A stretch of 64,000 bases of DNA from Nocardia vaccinii NBRC 15922 (lineage in GTDB: Bacteria; Actinomycetota; Actinomycetes; Mycobacteriales; Mycobacteriaceae). The stretch lies in contig NZ_BDCC01000071.1 of the NCBI RefSeq assembly GCF_001613305.1, forward strand, positions 1 to 64,000, written 5' to 3'. This document shows, piece after piece, positions 9,001-18,169 of the stretch. The notes below the pieces were generated by a model, which saw nothing but the letters and a program-made list of their open reading frames with translations, was not told the origin of the DNA and did no database searches. The position numbers and the translations under genes were made by a program. How positions within the stretch are numbered: position 1 is the stretch's first letter; the number at the start of each line of letters is the position of its first letter.

Positions 9001-9560
9001 GTGGGTCAGGCACGTACCCCTGAGAGCCGAGGGGGATCTCGTTTTGTCCACGAGCAACTGTCGGTTGGCGATGTGATTTCGGCCCGAAGGCCGCAGAGTC
9101 ATTTCCAACTTGCGGAGGCGAGCAACTACTTGCTCACCGCGGGCGGCATCGACATAACTCCGATCATCACGATGGTTGCGCCCGTGGACCGACTCGGCGC
9201 GAATTGGCGCCTGGTGTACGAGGGCGGCAGCGGAGCAGCATGTCATTCGCTGCGGAGTTGAGCGTTGGCCATCGCGACAATGTGATGACTCATCCTCAGG
9301 ATGAGGAAGGTCTCATCGATCTCGACAGCATTCTCGGGCAGTCACAAGTCGTCGACACTTTGGTGTATGCCTGCGGACCGGCAGCGCTGCTCGACGCCGT
9401 TGCCGAGCGGTGCAAGAACTGGCAGCCGGACACTCTGCATGTCGAACGATTCACTTCGGTGTCGCTCGAGAAGGCGACCACTGGGAGATCATCCGAGGTC
9501 ACGCTTGCGCGGTCGGGCATGACGCTCACCGTCGCGGGTGAACAGTCCATTCTCTGTAGG
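9001..9560 (+). pseudogene. VanB-type oxygenase reductase remnant
   Basis: Remnant of the reductase of a two-component Rieske aromatic O-demethylase/dioxygenase (vanillate demethylase reductase, phthalate dioxygenase reductase family). The first frame has RGGSRFVHEQLSVGD, then SHFQLAEASNYLLTAGGIDITPIITM, where the family has AGGIGITP, so one glycine is Asp. After a frameshift near 9230 come SSMSFAAEL, DTLVYACGPAALLDAV and HVERFTS, then the start of the 2Fe-2S domain (LARSGMTLTVAGEQSIL). The N-terminal FMN part and the cysteine-bearing 2Fe-2S domain are missing. GGAGGAGG sits before the GTG. The 370 bases to the next gene hold no supported gene, only the palindrome at 9800. Confidence 0.85.
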
Positions 9561-9799
9561 TCCGACTGGATTCGTCACGGGGGGGCGCCACCGCCATCCC
9601 CGCGGGCCGCTCCCCCGAGGGCCTGCCAGTGTGCAGGTCAATGTCCGATGTTCGCGGACCGCACCCCGCTGCGGCTGGCCGAACTACTCGAGCAGAGTAT
9701 CAGCGGCTTCCAGCCACCGAAAATAGGTCCAACGCGTTCATGCCAGCGGCGCGGGCGGCCTCCCACTCCTCCCCCGACAGTAGATGCGCCCGCGGGTCA

Positions 9800-9820
9800 C
9801 GTCACCTCGACGAGGTGACG
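9800..9820. promoter_or_regulatory. Perfect palindrome upstream of Ni/Co permease
   Basis: Arms CGTCACCTCG and CGAGGTGACG flank a single A, a perfect 21-base palindrome about 110 bases before the permease start. There is no T-run after it, so a terminator is unlikely. A metal-responsive repressor site is one possible reading. Confidence 0.45.
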
Positions 9821-9931
9821 GCGAAGATATTGCGGTACTCGAGGTGTCGATGACACTGTTCCGACAGGCACGAAATGTAGGCGGCACGATCCACCGCTTC
9901 CACCGTAAGTGCTGGAAAGGCCGACCAACCC

Positions 9932-11062
9932 ATGGCTCCGCCCGAAAACCCTTCCCTCACACCGGCTGCCGCCGGTTCCGGATCGCCGCGGCCGGCCGTG
10001 CGCTGGGAGCGGCGTGACTGGATCCGCACCAGCGGTCTGTTCGCCACGATCACCGCCCTGCATGTGATCGCTTTCGGCATCCTCATCACACTGGTGGTGC
10101 CGCATCACTACACCGTCGGCACTCAGGTGTTCGGTCTCGGACTTGGCGTGACCGCCTATACCCTGGGCATGCGCCACGCCTTCGACGCCGACCACATCGC
10201 CGCCATCGACAACACCACCCGCAAACTCATGGCCGACGGCAAACGCCCCGTCTCCGTCGGCTTCTGGTTCGCCCTCGGCCATTCGACCGTGGTCGTGCTG
10301 CTGGCCGCGGGCACCGCCGCCGGGGCAAAGCTGGCCACCAACCTCACCAGCGACGACTCGGCCACCCGCCACGACCTGGGCATCGCCTCGACCGTGGTCT
10401 CTGGCGGGTTTCTCTATCTGATCGCGGCACTGAACCTGGTGGCGCTCGCCGGGATCTGGCGGGTGTTCAATGCCATGCGCGCAGGCGAATTCGACGAGCA
10501 CGAACTCGAGCGGCATCTGGACAACCGGGGGTTCCTCAACCGGATTCTCGGGCGGCTGACCCGCTCGATCACCCGTCCTGGCCAGATGTATCCGGTCGGA
10601 TTGCTGTTCGGCATCGGCCTCGATACCGCCACCGAGGTGGCGCTGATGGTGATGGCCGGGTCCGGCGCCGCGGCCGGGCTGCCGTGGTACGCGATCATAT
10701 GCCTGCCGCTGCTGTTCGCGGCCGGGATGAGCCTGTTCGACACCCTCGATGGAACGTTCATGAATTTCGCCTACCACTGGGCCTTCTCCAACCCGGTCCG
10801 CAAGGTGTATTACAACCTCACCATCACCGGCCTGTCGATCGCGATCGCGTTCCTCATCGGCTCGATCGAATTGGTCGGGATCCTGCACGACCAGCTCGAC
10901 CTGACCGACCCGGTCAGCGCGGGGATCTCCGGGATTGATTTGAACAACGTCGGATTCATCATCGCGGGCCTGTTCGTCGTGGTGTGGGCGGTCGCGCTCA
11001 CCTACTGGAAGCTGGCTAAGGTCGAACATCGCTGGCGGCCCGAACCCGACAGCATCGACTGA
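9932..11062 (+). CDS. Nickel/cobalt permease, NiCoT family
   Basis: A 376-residue integral membrane protein of the HoxN/NixA/NicT family that imports Ni2+ or Co2+. It shows the signature LGMRHAFDADHIAAIDNTTR in TM2, LGHSTVV, LFGIGLDTATEVALM and AAGMSLFDTLDG, with about eight hydrophobic segments and a charged loop after residue 170. Its length is normal. The ATG at 9932 has GGAAAGG upstream. It is a single-gene unit with a 21-base palindrome before it. Ni versus Co selectivity cannot be decided from sequence. Confidence 0.93.
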   Translation: MAPPENPSLTPAAAGSGSPRPAVRWERRDWIRTSGLFATITALHVIAFGILITLVVPHHYTVGTQVFGLGLGVTAYTLGMRHAFDADHIAAIDNTTRKLMADGKRPVSVGFWFALGHSTVVVLLAAGTAAGAKLATNLTSDDSATRHDLGIASTVVSGGFLYLIAALNLVALAGIWRVFNAMRAGEFDEHELERHLDNRGFLNRILGRLTRSITRPGQMYPVGLLFGIGLDTATEVALMVMAGSGAAAGLPWYAIICLPLLFAAGMSLFDTLDGTFMNFAYHWAFSNPVRKVYYNLTITGLSIAIAFLIGSIELVGILHDQLDLTDPVSAGISGIDLNNVGFIIAGLFVVVWAVALTYWKLAKVEHRWRPEPDSID

Positions 11063-11266
11063 CCCTCGCCCTGGTGTACGCGGCAATGTCAACCTGCCGG
11101 GGGTTGACGATACGCATGCGCCGCATGCAGATCGGCTACGGGCGCGTCTCGACGCTCAATCAGCGTGCATCGAGCGACCTACCACCGCACCCAGGGCGTG
11201 CGAAAGTGTTCGAATGCTGAATCGGTGCTTGCCACGCGGATCCGAGGAACCGTCCCTATAGCTCAG

Positions 11267-11286
11267 GCGTATGCCGAGGCATACGC
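11267..11286. promoter_or_regulatory. Perfect 20-bp palindrome before kinase-LuxR gene
   Basis: GCGTATGCCGAGGCATACGC is a perfect palindrome 75 bases upstream of the regulator gene at 11361. It fits a dimeric repressor or autoregulatory LuxR-type site. Nothing else is seen in the 300-base gap except a weak hairpin (GTCAACC/GGTTGAC, 11088-11108) after the permease. Confidence 0.5.
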
Positions 11287-11360
11287 TGGCTATCAGCGAT
11301 AGATGTTGACGCGCGTGCTACCCGTTGCCGGGGAACACGCCAACGGATGGTGCATAGCCG

Positions 11361-14300
11361 ATGAGCGAGGAAGACCCGTCCCGGACGCTCCGTGACGCAT
11401 CCACGCCTGTCACCGAGGAGCTGAGCGCGGCTGGGTTCGCCGATGCCGAGGAGATCGGACGTGGCGGGTTCGGTGTGGTCTATCGCTGCACCCAGTCCGA
11501 GCTGGACCGGACGGTGGCGGTGAAGATCCTCGCCGCCGAACCGGACGAGGAGAATCGGGAGCGGTTCTTCCGGGAACAGCGGGCGATGGGCCGACTGACC
11601 GGCCATCCCAACATCGTCACGGTCCTGGAGGTCGGTGTCACCGCGAGCGGGCGCCCGTTTCTGGTGATGCCATATCACCCGTTGGGCTCGCTGGATGCAA
11701 GGATCCGCGGGCAAGGCCCGCTGCCGACCGAAACCGTATTGTGGATCGGGGTAAAGATCGCCGGGGCGCTCGCGACCGCGCACCGGTTGGGCATCGTGCA
11801 TCGGGACGTGAAACCCGCAAACATCTTGCTCACCGATTACGGCGAGCCCGCATTGACCGACTTCGGCATCGCACACATACCTGGGGGTTTCCAGACAAGC
11901 GCGGGCACCGTGACTGGGTCGCCGGCGTTCACCGCCCCGGAGGTGCTCGAGGGCGAGGTTCCTACCCCGGCCGCGGACGTCTATGGGCTGGGTGCCACCC
12001 TGTTCTGCGCGTTGACGGGGCATGCGGCGTTCGAACGGCACAGCGGGGAGAAGGTGGTCACCCAGTTTCTGCGCATCACCACCCAGCCGGTACCGGACCT
12101 GCGTGAGCAAGACATCGCCGATGACGTGTCCGCCGTGGTGTCAACGGCGATGAGCCGCGACCCTGGCGAGCGGCCCTCCGCAGCAGCACTCGGGGAGGCG
12201 ATCCGGCAGGCGCAGCGCTGCCATGGGTTCGCGGTCGAGGAGATGGCACTACACATCGAACCGGCTCGCGAGCACCGCGGTCCGATGCCGCAGCCGCAGG
12301 AGTGGCGCCCGCCGACGGCACCGGTGGTGGTTCGGCACGGCGCTTTGCCACTCGAGTTGACCAGTTTCGTCGACCGCCGTACCGAGGTGGCGAAGGTGAG
12401 GAATCTGCTGTCCTCGGCCCGGCTGGTGACGCTCACCGGGGTCGGCGGGGTCGGCAAGACCCGGCTGGCGCTGCGGGCTGCGGCGAGCGTGCGCCAGAAG
12501 TTCGCCGACGGGGTGTGGCTGGTCGAGCTGGCCGACGTCTCCGACCCGTCGCTGCTGATCGACGTGGTGGCAGCCTCCCTTGGCCTGCGCGACGTGTCCG
12601 TGCGACCGTTGCAGGAGGTGGTGGCCGAGTTCCTGTCCGCGCGGGAATTGTTGCTGGTGCTGGATAACTGCGAGCAGTTGGCGGCCGCGGTGGCGAAGCT
12701 GGTCGAAACCTGGCTGCGGACCTGCCCACACCTGCGGATCCTGGCCACGAGCCGCGAACCTCTGAACATCGGCGGAGAGGCGGTGTTGCGGGTGCCATCG
12801 CTGATGGTGCCGGACCTGGATTGTGAGCCGTCACCGCGCGAGCTGCCGCGATACGACGCAGTCACATTGTTTGCCGACCGCGCGACCACGGTGGTGCCGG
12901 GTCTTGAACTCTCGGAGGCCGACAAGGTCATCGCGGCCCGGATCTGCGCCCGGCTGGATGGACTACCGCTGGCGATCGAGTTCGCCGCGGCCCGGGTGCG
13001 CACGATGTCTCCCGAGCAGATCCTTCAGCGCCTCGACGACCGATTCGCGCTGCTGACCCGCGCCAACCGCACCGCGCCCACCCGGCAGCAAACCCTGCGA
13101 TGGTGCATCGACTGGAGTTACGAATTGTGCACCCCGGCCGAGCAGCGGATGTGGGCGCGGCTGTCGGTATTCGCCGGCGGCTTCGAACTCGACGCCGCCG
13201 AACAGATCTGCGGCGCTGATCCGGCGCCGGACAGTCCGCTCGATGTGCTGTCCTCGCTGGTGGACAAGTCGATCCTGATCCGCAGCGAGTCCAATGGAGT
13301 GGTGCGGTTCCAGATGCTGGAGACGGTGCGCGACTACGGCCGGCAGAAACTGCGGAACTCCGGCGAGGACCAGCAGATACGGCACCGGCACCGCGACTGG
13401 TACCAGCGGCTGGTACTGGACGCCGAGGACGGCTGGATCAGCGACCGGCAATTCGACTGGATCGCCCGACTCGACCGCGAGCAACCCAACCTTCGCGTGG
13501 CACTTGAATACTGCCTGAGCCAGGATGGCCAGGAGGCGGCCGTAGCCGGCCTGCGCACCGCGAGCGGACTATTGGGTTTCTGGATGTTCCGAGGTCTGGT
13601 AGGTGAAGGTCGACGCTGGCTCGACCGCATTCTTGCCCGTCCGTGCGCCCGCTCGGTACCTGACCGCGTCAAGGCGCTGCACGCCAGCACCGTGCTGGCG
13701 ACGATGCAGGACGACCGCCAGGCGGCGACTGCCTTGGTGGAGGAAGTGCACGCGCTCGCGGAACAGGCTCCCACCCCCGTGAACAAGGCGCTCGCCGCCT
13801 ACGCCGATGGTATCCTGGCCATGGATCTCGGAGATCTTGCGCGCGCATCTTGTTCCCTCGAACGCGCTGTCGAGGTGTTCGGTGCGAATCGGCCAGTCTT
13901 TCTGCGCATTGCTGCACTTTCCCTGCTTGGTTGGGTACAGGCCATGCACGGCGATACACAACGGGCGATCGAGATCAACGAGCAAGTACTTTCGCTCACC
14001 GAAGCGTGCAGCGAAACGGGCTTTCGGGCGGCCGCACTGTGGGGTCTCGGCGTTACGGCGTGGCACCAGGGCGAGCGGCAACAGGCACGAAAGTTGCTCG
14101 AGGAAGCATTGCGGGTCAACCGGAAGGTACGCAACCCAATCATGGCTGCCTTCGGGCTCGAGGTGCTGGCCTGGACCATCGACGCTGACAGTGATGCCGA
14201 ACGCCGGGCCGTACTGATGGGAGCTGCGGAGCAATTGTGGCAGTCCGTGGGCAGTCTCGAGCGCAACCTCCCGGGACGATCGCACTATCACGACGACTGC

Positions 14301-14627
14301 GACCGGATGGCGCGTGTCTCCCTCGGTGCCCGCAGGTTCGAGGCTGCATTCCGACGCGGCCAGGCGATGGGGATGGACGCCGCACTGAGATACGCTCTCG
14401 GGGAGCAGCCCACAAACACCACTTCCACCGGTCCGTCCGTGGAGCTGACCAAGCGGGAGCGGCAGGTCGTCGACCTCATCGCGCAAGGCCTCACCAACAA
14501 ACAGATCGCCGCCAAACTGGTGATCTCCCAACGCACCGCCGATGGCCACGTGGAGCACATCCTCACCAAACTCGGATTCACCTCCCGCACACAGATCGCG
14601 GCCTGGACAGCGCAAGACGCCGAATGA
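11361..14627 (+). CDS. Ser/Thr kinase - NB-ARC-type ATPase - LuxR regulator (PknK-like)
   Basis: A 1088-residue three-part regulator. The kinase domain is about residues 30-285: glycine loop GRGGFGVVYR (33-42), Lys55 in VAVKIL, HRDVKPANILL near 146, DFGIAH near 168 and APEVL. An AAA/NB-ARC-like ATPase follows, with Walker A GVGGVGKTRLAL near 360 and LLLVLDNCEQL. A helical repeat region without clear motifs fills 650-1000. The C-terminal LuxR HTH (about 1026-1083) reads LTKRERQVVDLIAQGLTNKQIAAKL. The layout matches mycobacterial PknK, which couples phosphorylation to transcription control. It is complete, stands alone, and its targets are unknown. Confidence 0.92.
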   Translation: MSEEDPSRTLRDASTPVTEELSAAGFADAEEIGRGGFGVVYRCTQSELDRTVAVKILAAEPDEENRERFFREQRAMGRLTGHPNIVTVLEVGVTASGRPFLVMPYHPLGSLDARIRGQGPLPTETVLWIGVKIAGALATAHRLGIVHRDVKPANILLTDYGEPALTDFGIAHIPGGFQTSAGTVTGSPAFTAPEVLEGEVPTPAADVYGLGATLFCALTGHAAFERHSGEKVVTQFLRITTQPVPDLREQDIADDVSAVVSTAMSRDPGERPSAAALGEAIRQAQRCHGFAVEEMALHIEPAREHRGPMPQPQEWRPPTAPVVVRHGALPLELTSFVDRRTEVAKVRNLLSSARLVTLTGVGGVGKTRLALRAAASVRQKFADGVWLVELADVSDPSLLIDVVAASLGLRDVSVRPLQEVVAEFLSARELLLVLDNCEQLAAAVAKLVETWLRTCPHLRILATSREPLNIGGEAVLRVPSLMVPDLDCEPSPRELPRYDAVTLFADRATTVVPGLELSEADKVIAARICARLDGLPLAIEFAAARVRTMSPEQILQRLDDRFALLTRANRTAPTRQQTLRWCIDWSYELCTPAEQRMWARLSVFAGGFELDAAEQICGADPAPDSPLDVLSSLVDKSILIRSESNGVVRFQMLETVRDYGRQKLRNSGEDQQIRHRHRDWYQRLVLDAEDGWISDRQFDWIARLDREQPNLRVALEYCLSQDGQEAAVAGLRTASGLLGFWMFRGLVGEGRRWLDRILARPCARSVPDRVKALHASTVLATMQDDRQAATALVEEVHALAEQAPTPVNKALAAYADGILAMDLGDLARASCSLERAVEVFGANRPVFLRIAALSLLGWVQAMHGDTQRAIEINEQVLSLTEACSETGFRAAALWGLGVTAWHQGERQQARKLLEEALRVNRKVRNPIMAAFGLEVLAWTIDADSDAERRAVLMGAAEQLWQSVGSLERNLPGRSHYHDDCDRMARVSLGARRFEAAFRRGQAMGMDAALRYALGEQPTNTTSTGPSVELTKRERQVVDLIAQGLTNKQIAAKLVISQRTADGHVEHILTKLGFTSRTQIAAWTAQDAE

Positions 14628-15052
14628 ACCAGCCTGGGTCTGATAAGGGCGACTGCTTCCAAACAGCCTCCGGGACCGGATCCTGAGTAGGCGATAGAGA
14701 TGGTCGCTGACTTGGCCGGTCACAGTCCGGGTAAGAGTTACGAGGCGAACCTGTAATGAGCCACAACCGTTCCCGCGGTTGGACAAGCTTCTGACCAGTC
14801 CAGGCTGTCGTTCGCCTTTCCGACCCCACCACACGGTGACGTTCATGCCCTGGGAACACGACGACCGCGCCGCGGAGCTTTCACACTCGCCGGGCGGCTG
14901 CGCCGATAAAGGTACGCCGTGGCACGGGGCCGGTCGACGGCCCGTGCGGGCGTCGTGCGCCCCGGCTGCGCTCGATCAGTGGTGGTGCCGGGCGTAGCGG
15001 TGGTGTGGCAGGTTCTTACCGAAGTCGCCCAGCAGCTGGATCCGTCCAATGT
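14628..15052. other. Gene-free interval
   Basis: The 425 bases between the kinase-LuxR gene and the PadR gene contain only short overlapping open frames with no recognisable motif, and no clear terminator or repeat. Confidence 0.5.
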
Positions 15053-15688
15053 TCAGGCGCCGGGCCTGCTCGCGACAGCCTCGGCGACGGCCTCACTGTC
15101 GGATCGCTTGCGCGCCAGTCGATCGAGCAGTTCGAGCCCTTCGCGCGCCCACTCGACCTCCACCTGGGCCTTGCGCACCAGACCCGCGTAGGCGAAGGCC
15201 TTGAACTCGATGACCGCCTCCTGCTGGGCGACGGGAACGTGGGCGAGACGGTCTCGCAATAGGGGGACCTTGCGCGCCAGGATGAGATCGTGCTGCTGCT
15301 GGTGGAGGACCTGTGCTGCCTGGAAGAACTCGAGGTGGGCGGTGAGCTGCGCACGCGCCCGCTCCGGATCGGCCCACTCCATGTAGGCCGCCTTCAGTCG
15401 GTAGGGATCCCGCTCACGGCGCGGCTCCTCCACCTCGTCCATCATCGCGCGCAGCGCATCGACGCCGGCCTCGGTGATGCTGTACTGACGCTTCGTCCCC
15501 TTCTGTCCCCGCGGCAGGTCCTTGCCCGCGACCAGGCCTGACTGTTCGAGCTTGCGCAGCTCCGGGTAGATCTGAGTATGCGGAGCACTCCAGAGGTACC
15601 CGACCGAGGAGTCGAACTGACGCATCAAGTCGAAACCGGTCATCGGCCGCGCGGTCAGGAGTGCAAGCACCGCCATGCGCAGGGACAT
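15053..15688 (-). CDS. PadR-family repressor
   Basis: A 211-residue PadR/Vtr-type repressor. The winged helix is MSLRMAVLALLTARPMTGFDLMRQF...WSAPHTQIYPELRKLEQSGLVAG, then the wing KGTKRQYSITEAGVDALRAM. The C-terminal half is a coiled helical dimer domain of the long PadR class (Vir_act_alpha_C-like). The start at 15688 has GGAGG eight bases upstream. It is divergent from folP with an ATGT/ACAT inverted repeat in the shared promoter, and the same repeat precedes every unit up to 34 kb, so it is the likely regulator of the whole O-demethylation island. PadR proteins classically bind phenolic acids; the effector here is unknown. Confidence 0.9.
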   Translation of the reverse strand: MSLRMAVLALLTARPMTGFDLMRQFDSSVGYLWSAPHTQIYPELRKLEQSGLVAGKDLPRGQKGTKRQYSITEAGVDALRAMMDEVEEPRRERDPYRLKAAYMEWADPERARAQLTAHLEFFQAAQVLHQQQHDLILARKVPLLRDRLAHVPVAQQEAVIEFKAFAYAGLVRKAQVEVEWAREGLELLDRLARKRSDSEAVAEAVASRPGA

Positions 15689-15713
15689 CAAGGACCTCCG
15701 CTTTCTCCTGAGC

Positions 15714-15839
15714 AATGTATGTCAATACGCTCAGGATAACGTAGCGCAACAAACGGGATCTGACGCCGCGCTCCGACGGGACGGTGCGCTACTTCACGTC
15801 AAGTCGCGCCTTGACGAATAGTATGTAAATACAGACATA
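15714..15839. promoter_or_regulatory. PadR-type operators between padR and folP
   Basis: Two copies of the motif: ATGTATGTCAATA (15714-15726), just before the PadR gene, and TATGT-N8-ACATA (15822-15839), 45 bases before folP. The motif matches published PadR sites (ATGT-8N-ACAT) and recurs at 20941, 24164, 26467, 26648 and 34053. Confidence 0.75.
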
Positions 15840-15882
15840 ATAATGGCAATGTTCCGTCCCCCGCCGACGATCTGGATGCCGC

Positions 15883-16761
15883 ATGACCCATACCGTGACC
15901 GAACAGCAGCTCGTGCCCTCCACCAGCGGATCGCCGTCCACAAGCGCCCCGCAGCCCGGTGCTTGTGTGGTCATGGGGATCCTGAACGTCACCCCCGACT
16001 CCTTCTCCGACGGCGGGCTGTTCGCCTCGGTGGACCGCGCGATCACCCGCGGGCTCGCGCTGGCCCGAGCCGGCGCCGCCTACGTCGATGTGGGAGGCGA
16101 GTCGACCCGCCCGGGCGCGAAGCGGGTCGACCAGGCCGTTGAGCGGCAACGGGTGCTCCCGGTGGTCGCTGCGCTGGCCAGCGCCGGCGTCGCCGTCAGC
16201 ATCGACACGACTCGCGCGGCGGTGGCCGAGGCCGCCGTTGACGCGGGGGCGGTGCTGGTCAACGACGTCAGCGGCGGATTGGCCGATCCGGCGATGGCCT
16301 CCGTGGTAGCGAGCTTGGGCGTGCCCTGGGTGCTGATGCATTGGCGTGGGCACAGCCGCACTATGGACCGGGCCGCGCACTACGTCGACGTGGTGGCCGA
16401 GGTTCGTGACGAGCTGTCGGCGCGAGTCGAGGCTGCCGTCGCCGCGGGCGTCGACCCCTCCCGGCTCGTGCTGGACCCAGGCATCGGGTTCGCCAAGCGG
16501 CCGGAGCACGATCTCGCCCTGCTCGGCGCTCTCCCGTCTCTGGTCGGCATGGGGTTTCCGGTGCTGCTCGGAGCCTCTCGCAAACGGTTCCTGGGCCAAG
16601 TCATCGCTCGCGGCTCGGACGCTCCCCGATCCGCGGCGCAGCGCGACGCGGCGACCCTCGCGACGTCGGTGATCGCGGCTCGGGCCGGTGTCTGGGGGGT
16701 GCGGGTCCACGACGCCGCGGCAACAGCCGACGCGATGCGCGTCACCGCCGCCCTGGCTTGA
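15883..16761 (+). CDS. folP: Dihydropteroate synthase
   Basis: A 292-residue DHPS that joins p-aminobenzoate to dihydropterin pyrophosphate. Signatures: VMGILNVTPDSFSDGG (pterin site), GGESTRPGA, SIDTTRAAVAEAAVDAG, NDVSGG, LMHWRG, LDPGIGFAK and the LLGASRKRFLG loop. Length and motifs are normal apart from a ~27-residue N-terminal extension. It is the only rightward gene next to padR and has its own PadR-type operator, unlike housekeeping folP, which usually sits with folE/folB/folK. Its presence with pabBA in a catabolic island suggests it boosts tetrahydrofolate for the demethylases. Confidence 0.95.
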   Translation: MTHTVTEQQLVPSTSGSPSTSAPQPGACVVMGILNVTPDSFSDGGLFASVDRAITRGLALARAGAAYVDVGGESTRPGAKRVDQAVERQRVLPVVAALASAGVAVSIDTTRAAVAEAAVDAGAVLVNDVSGGLADPAMASVVASLGVPWVLMHWRGHSRTMDRAAHYVDVVAEVRDELSARVEAAVAAGVDPSRLVLDPGIGFAKRPEHDLALLGALPSLVGMGFPVLLGASRKRFLGQVIARGSDAPRSAAQRDAATLATSVIAARAGVWGVRVHDAAATADAMRVTAALA

Positions 16762-16802
16762 CAGGGGATCTGTTTCCAGCATCCCGGCTCCTCGTCGGGT
16801 CA

Positions 16803-17908
16803 TCACGGGCGTGAGGGCAGCTGGGTCAGTGCCTCGCCCGCTGTGACGACGCTCCCGGTCACGAGTAGCACGGTATCCCGCGCGACGGCGCTCGCTCTGG
16901 CTTCGTCGAGCGCCCGGCCCAGGTCGGGCTGAAGGCACACGCGAGCAGGACAGACGACTGTCGCGGCGCGGCTGGCCAGCTCGGCGGCCGGCAGGTGGCG
17001 CGACGACGTGTTCTCCGCGGCGATCAGCTGTCCGACGCCTGGGGCCAGGGCTCTGAGCAGACCATCGACGCCCTTGTCGGCAAAGACGGCCAGCACGACC
17101 ACGAGTTCCTTGCCCGGGAACGCCTCCCGTACCGCAGCCAGGCTGGTGCGGGCGCCGCTCGGGTTGTGTACGGCGTCCACGACTACGGGCGGGTCCGCGC
17201 CGAGGAGATCCAGGCGCCCTTGCAACTTCGTTCGGGCGAGCGCCTCGGACGTCCCCACGGGATCGACCGAGCGTCCCGCCCAGCCCACGAACGCCTCGAC
17301 GGCGCCAACGGCCGTGCGGCGTTCTGTGCCTGATGAGCGCCCAGCAGCGGCAGCAGGGTCTCCGGGTAGCGGCCCAGCCATCCGGCCGGGTGGAGCAGCT
17401 GGCCGTCCGGTCGAGGTGTCCGGCCGACAGTCCGAACTCCCTCCCTGGTCCCGGCGACGTCGGCGCCGACGAGACGGGCGCGCTCCACAAGCACCTCCAT
17501 GACGTCCGGACACTGCTCGGCGAGCACCACCGTCGCGGCGGGTTTGATGATCCCGGCCTTCTCGCGGGCTATGGAGATCTCGTCGGGACCGAGCAACTCG
17601 GTGTGGTCGAGTGAGATGGGCGTCACGACCGCGACTCGGCCGTCCGCAACGTTCGTAGCGTCCCAGCGCCCGCCCATTCCCACCTCGACGACAGCGACGT
17701 CAACCCGCTCCGCGGCGAACGTCAGGAACCCCAACGCGGTGACGGCCTCGAAGAACGACACCGGGGCGCCAGAGACGGCGTCGAGCAGCTCGATCGACGG
17801 GCGCATTCGTTCGCACAGCTCGACGAAGCGCTCGGCTGGTAGAGAGGCGCCATCGACGACGATGCGCTCCCGGAGCGAGGTGAGGTGAGGGCTCGTATAG
17901 CGCCCGAC
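16803..17908 (-). pseudogene. folC: Folylpolyglutamate synthase, 5'-truncated and frameshifted
   Basis: FolC adds glutamates to (dihydro)folate. The match begins at VGRYTSPHLTSLRERIVVDG, runs through FFEAVTALGFLTFAAERVDVAVVEVGMGGRWDATN and SLDHTELLG...IAREKAGIIKP, then HQAQNA. It shifts frame near 17335 and continues RTAVGAVEAFVGW...VVVDAVHNPSGA to the end. The first ~60 residues with the P-loop GTNGKGS are absent and replaced by fchA sequence. The 17335 shift can be repaired by one G in a G run, so it may be a sequencing error; the missing P-loop cannot. Confidence 0.85.
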
Positions 17909-18098
17909 GCGAAGTCTGTGCTCGGCGTACTTCGGGCCGGTCGTGGACGCGCGGTGACCATCGACAGCAATGCCGCAGCCTGGGCCGCCTGCAGCGCGGC
18001 GGTGGCGCCACCCCCGGGGGCGGGCAGCCTGGCGCCAGCGCGTCGAGGAACCGTCCGATGGTCTGCTGCTCGAGCCGTCGGTCGCCGACGTCGGCCAT
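17909..18098 (-). pseudogene. fchA: Methenyl-THF cyclohydrolase (FchA) N-terminus fused to folC
   Basis: Starting at ATG 18098 the product begins MADVGDRRLEQQTIGRFLDA, then, after a one-base shift, PAPGGGATAALQAAQAAALLSMV, and after another shift TTGPKYAEH. This is the start of the formiminotransferase-cyclodeaminase/FchA fold (TPAPGGGSAAAL...MVARxTxGxKYAEH). It breaks off at about 60 residues and runs straight into folC (VGRYTSPHL). FchA would hydrolyse methenyl-THF to formyl-THF, between the neighbouring folD and purU steps, so an intact copy would fit the operon. Both shifts could be repaired by one base each. Confidence 0.75.
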
Positions 18099-18169
18099 GA
18101 TGTCCTGCCCTCATGACACCTCTCGCCTGCGAGCGGGCCTCTCGCCCGTCGGCGTCAATTGAACGACGG

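Noticed and set aside
9797-11092. 431-codon open frame antisense to the Ni/Co permease
   Set aside because: Composition is that of a GC-rich shadow frame (His/Asp/Gly/Arg-rich, no domain), and the permease on the other strand has clear family motifs.
13569-14846. 425-codon leftward frame opposite the kinase-LuxR gene
   Set aside because: Shadow frame; the LuxR HTH lies on the plus strand.
15799-17490. 563-codon leftward frame opposite folP
   Set aside because: It runs through folP and part of folC in a wrong frame; the Arg/Gly/Pro-rich product has no recognisable fold.
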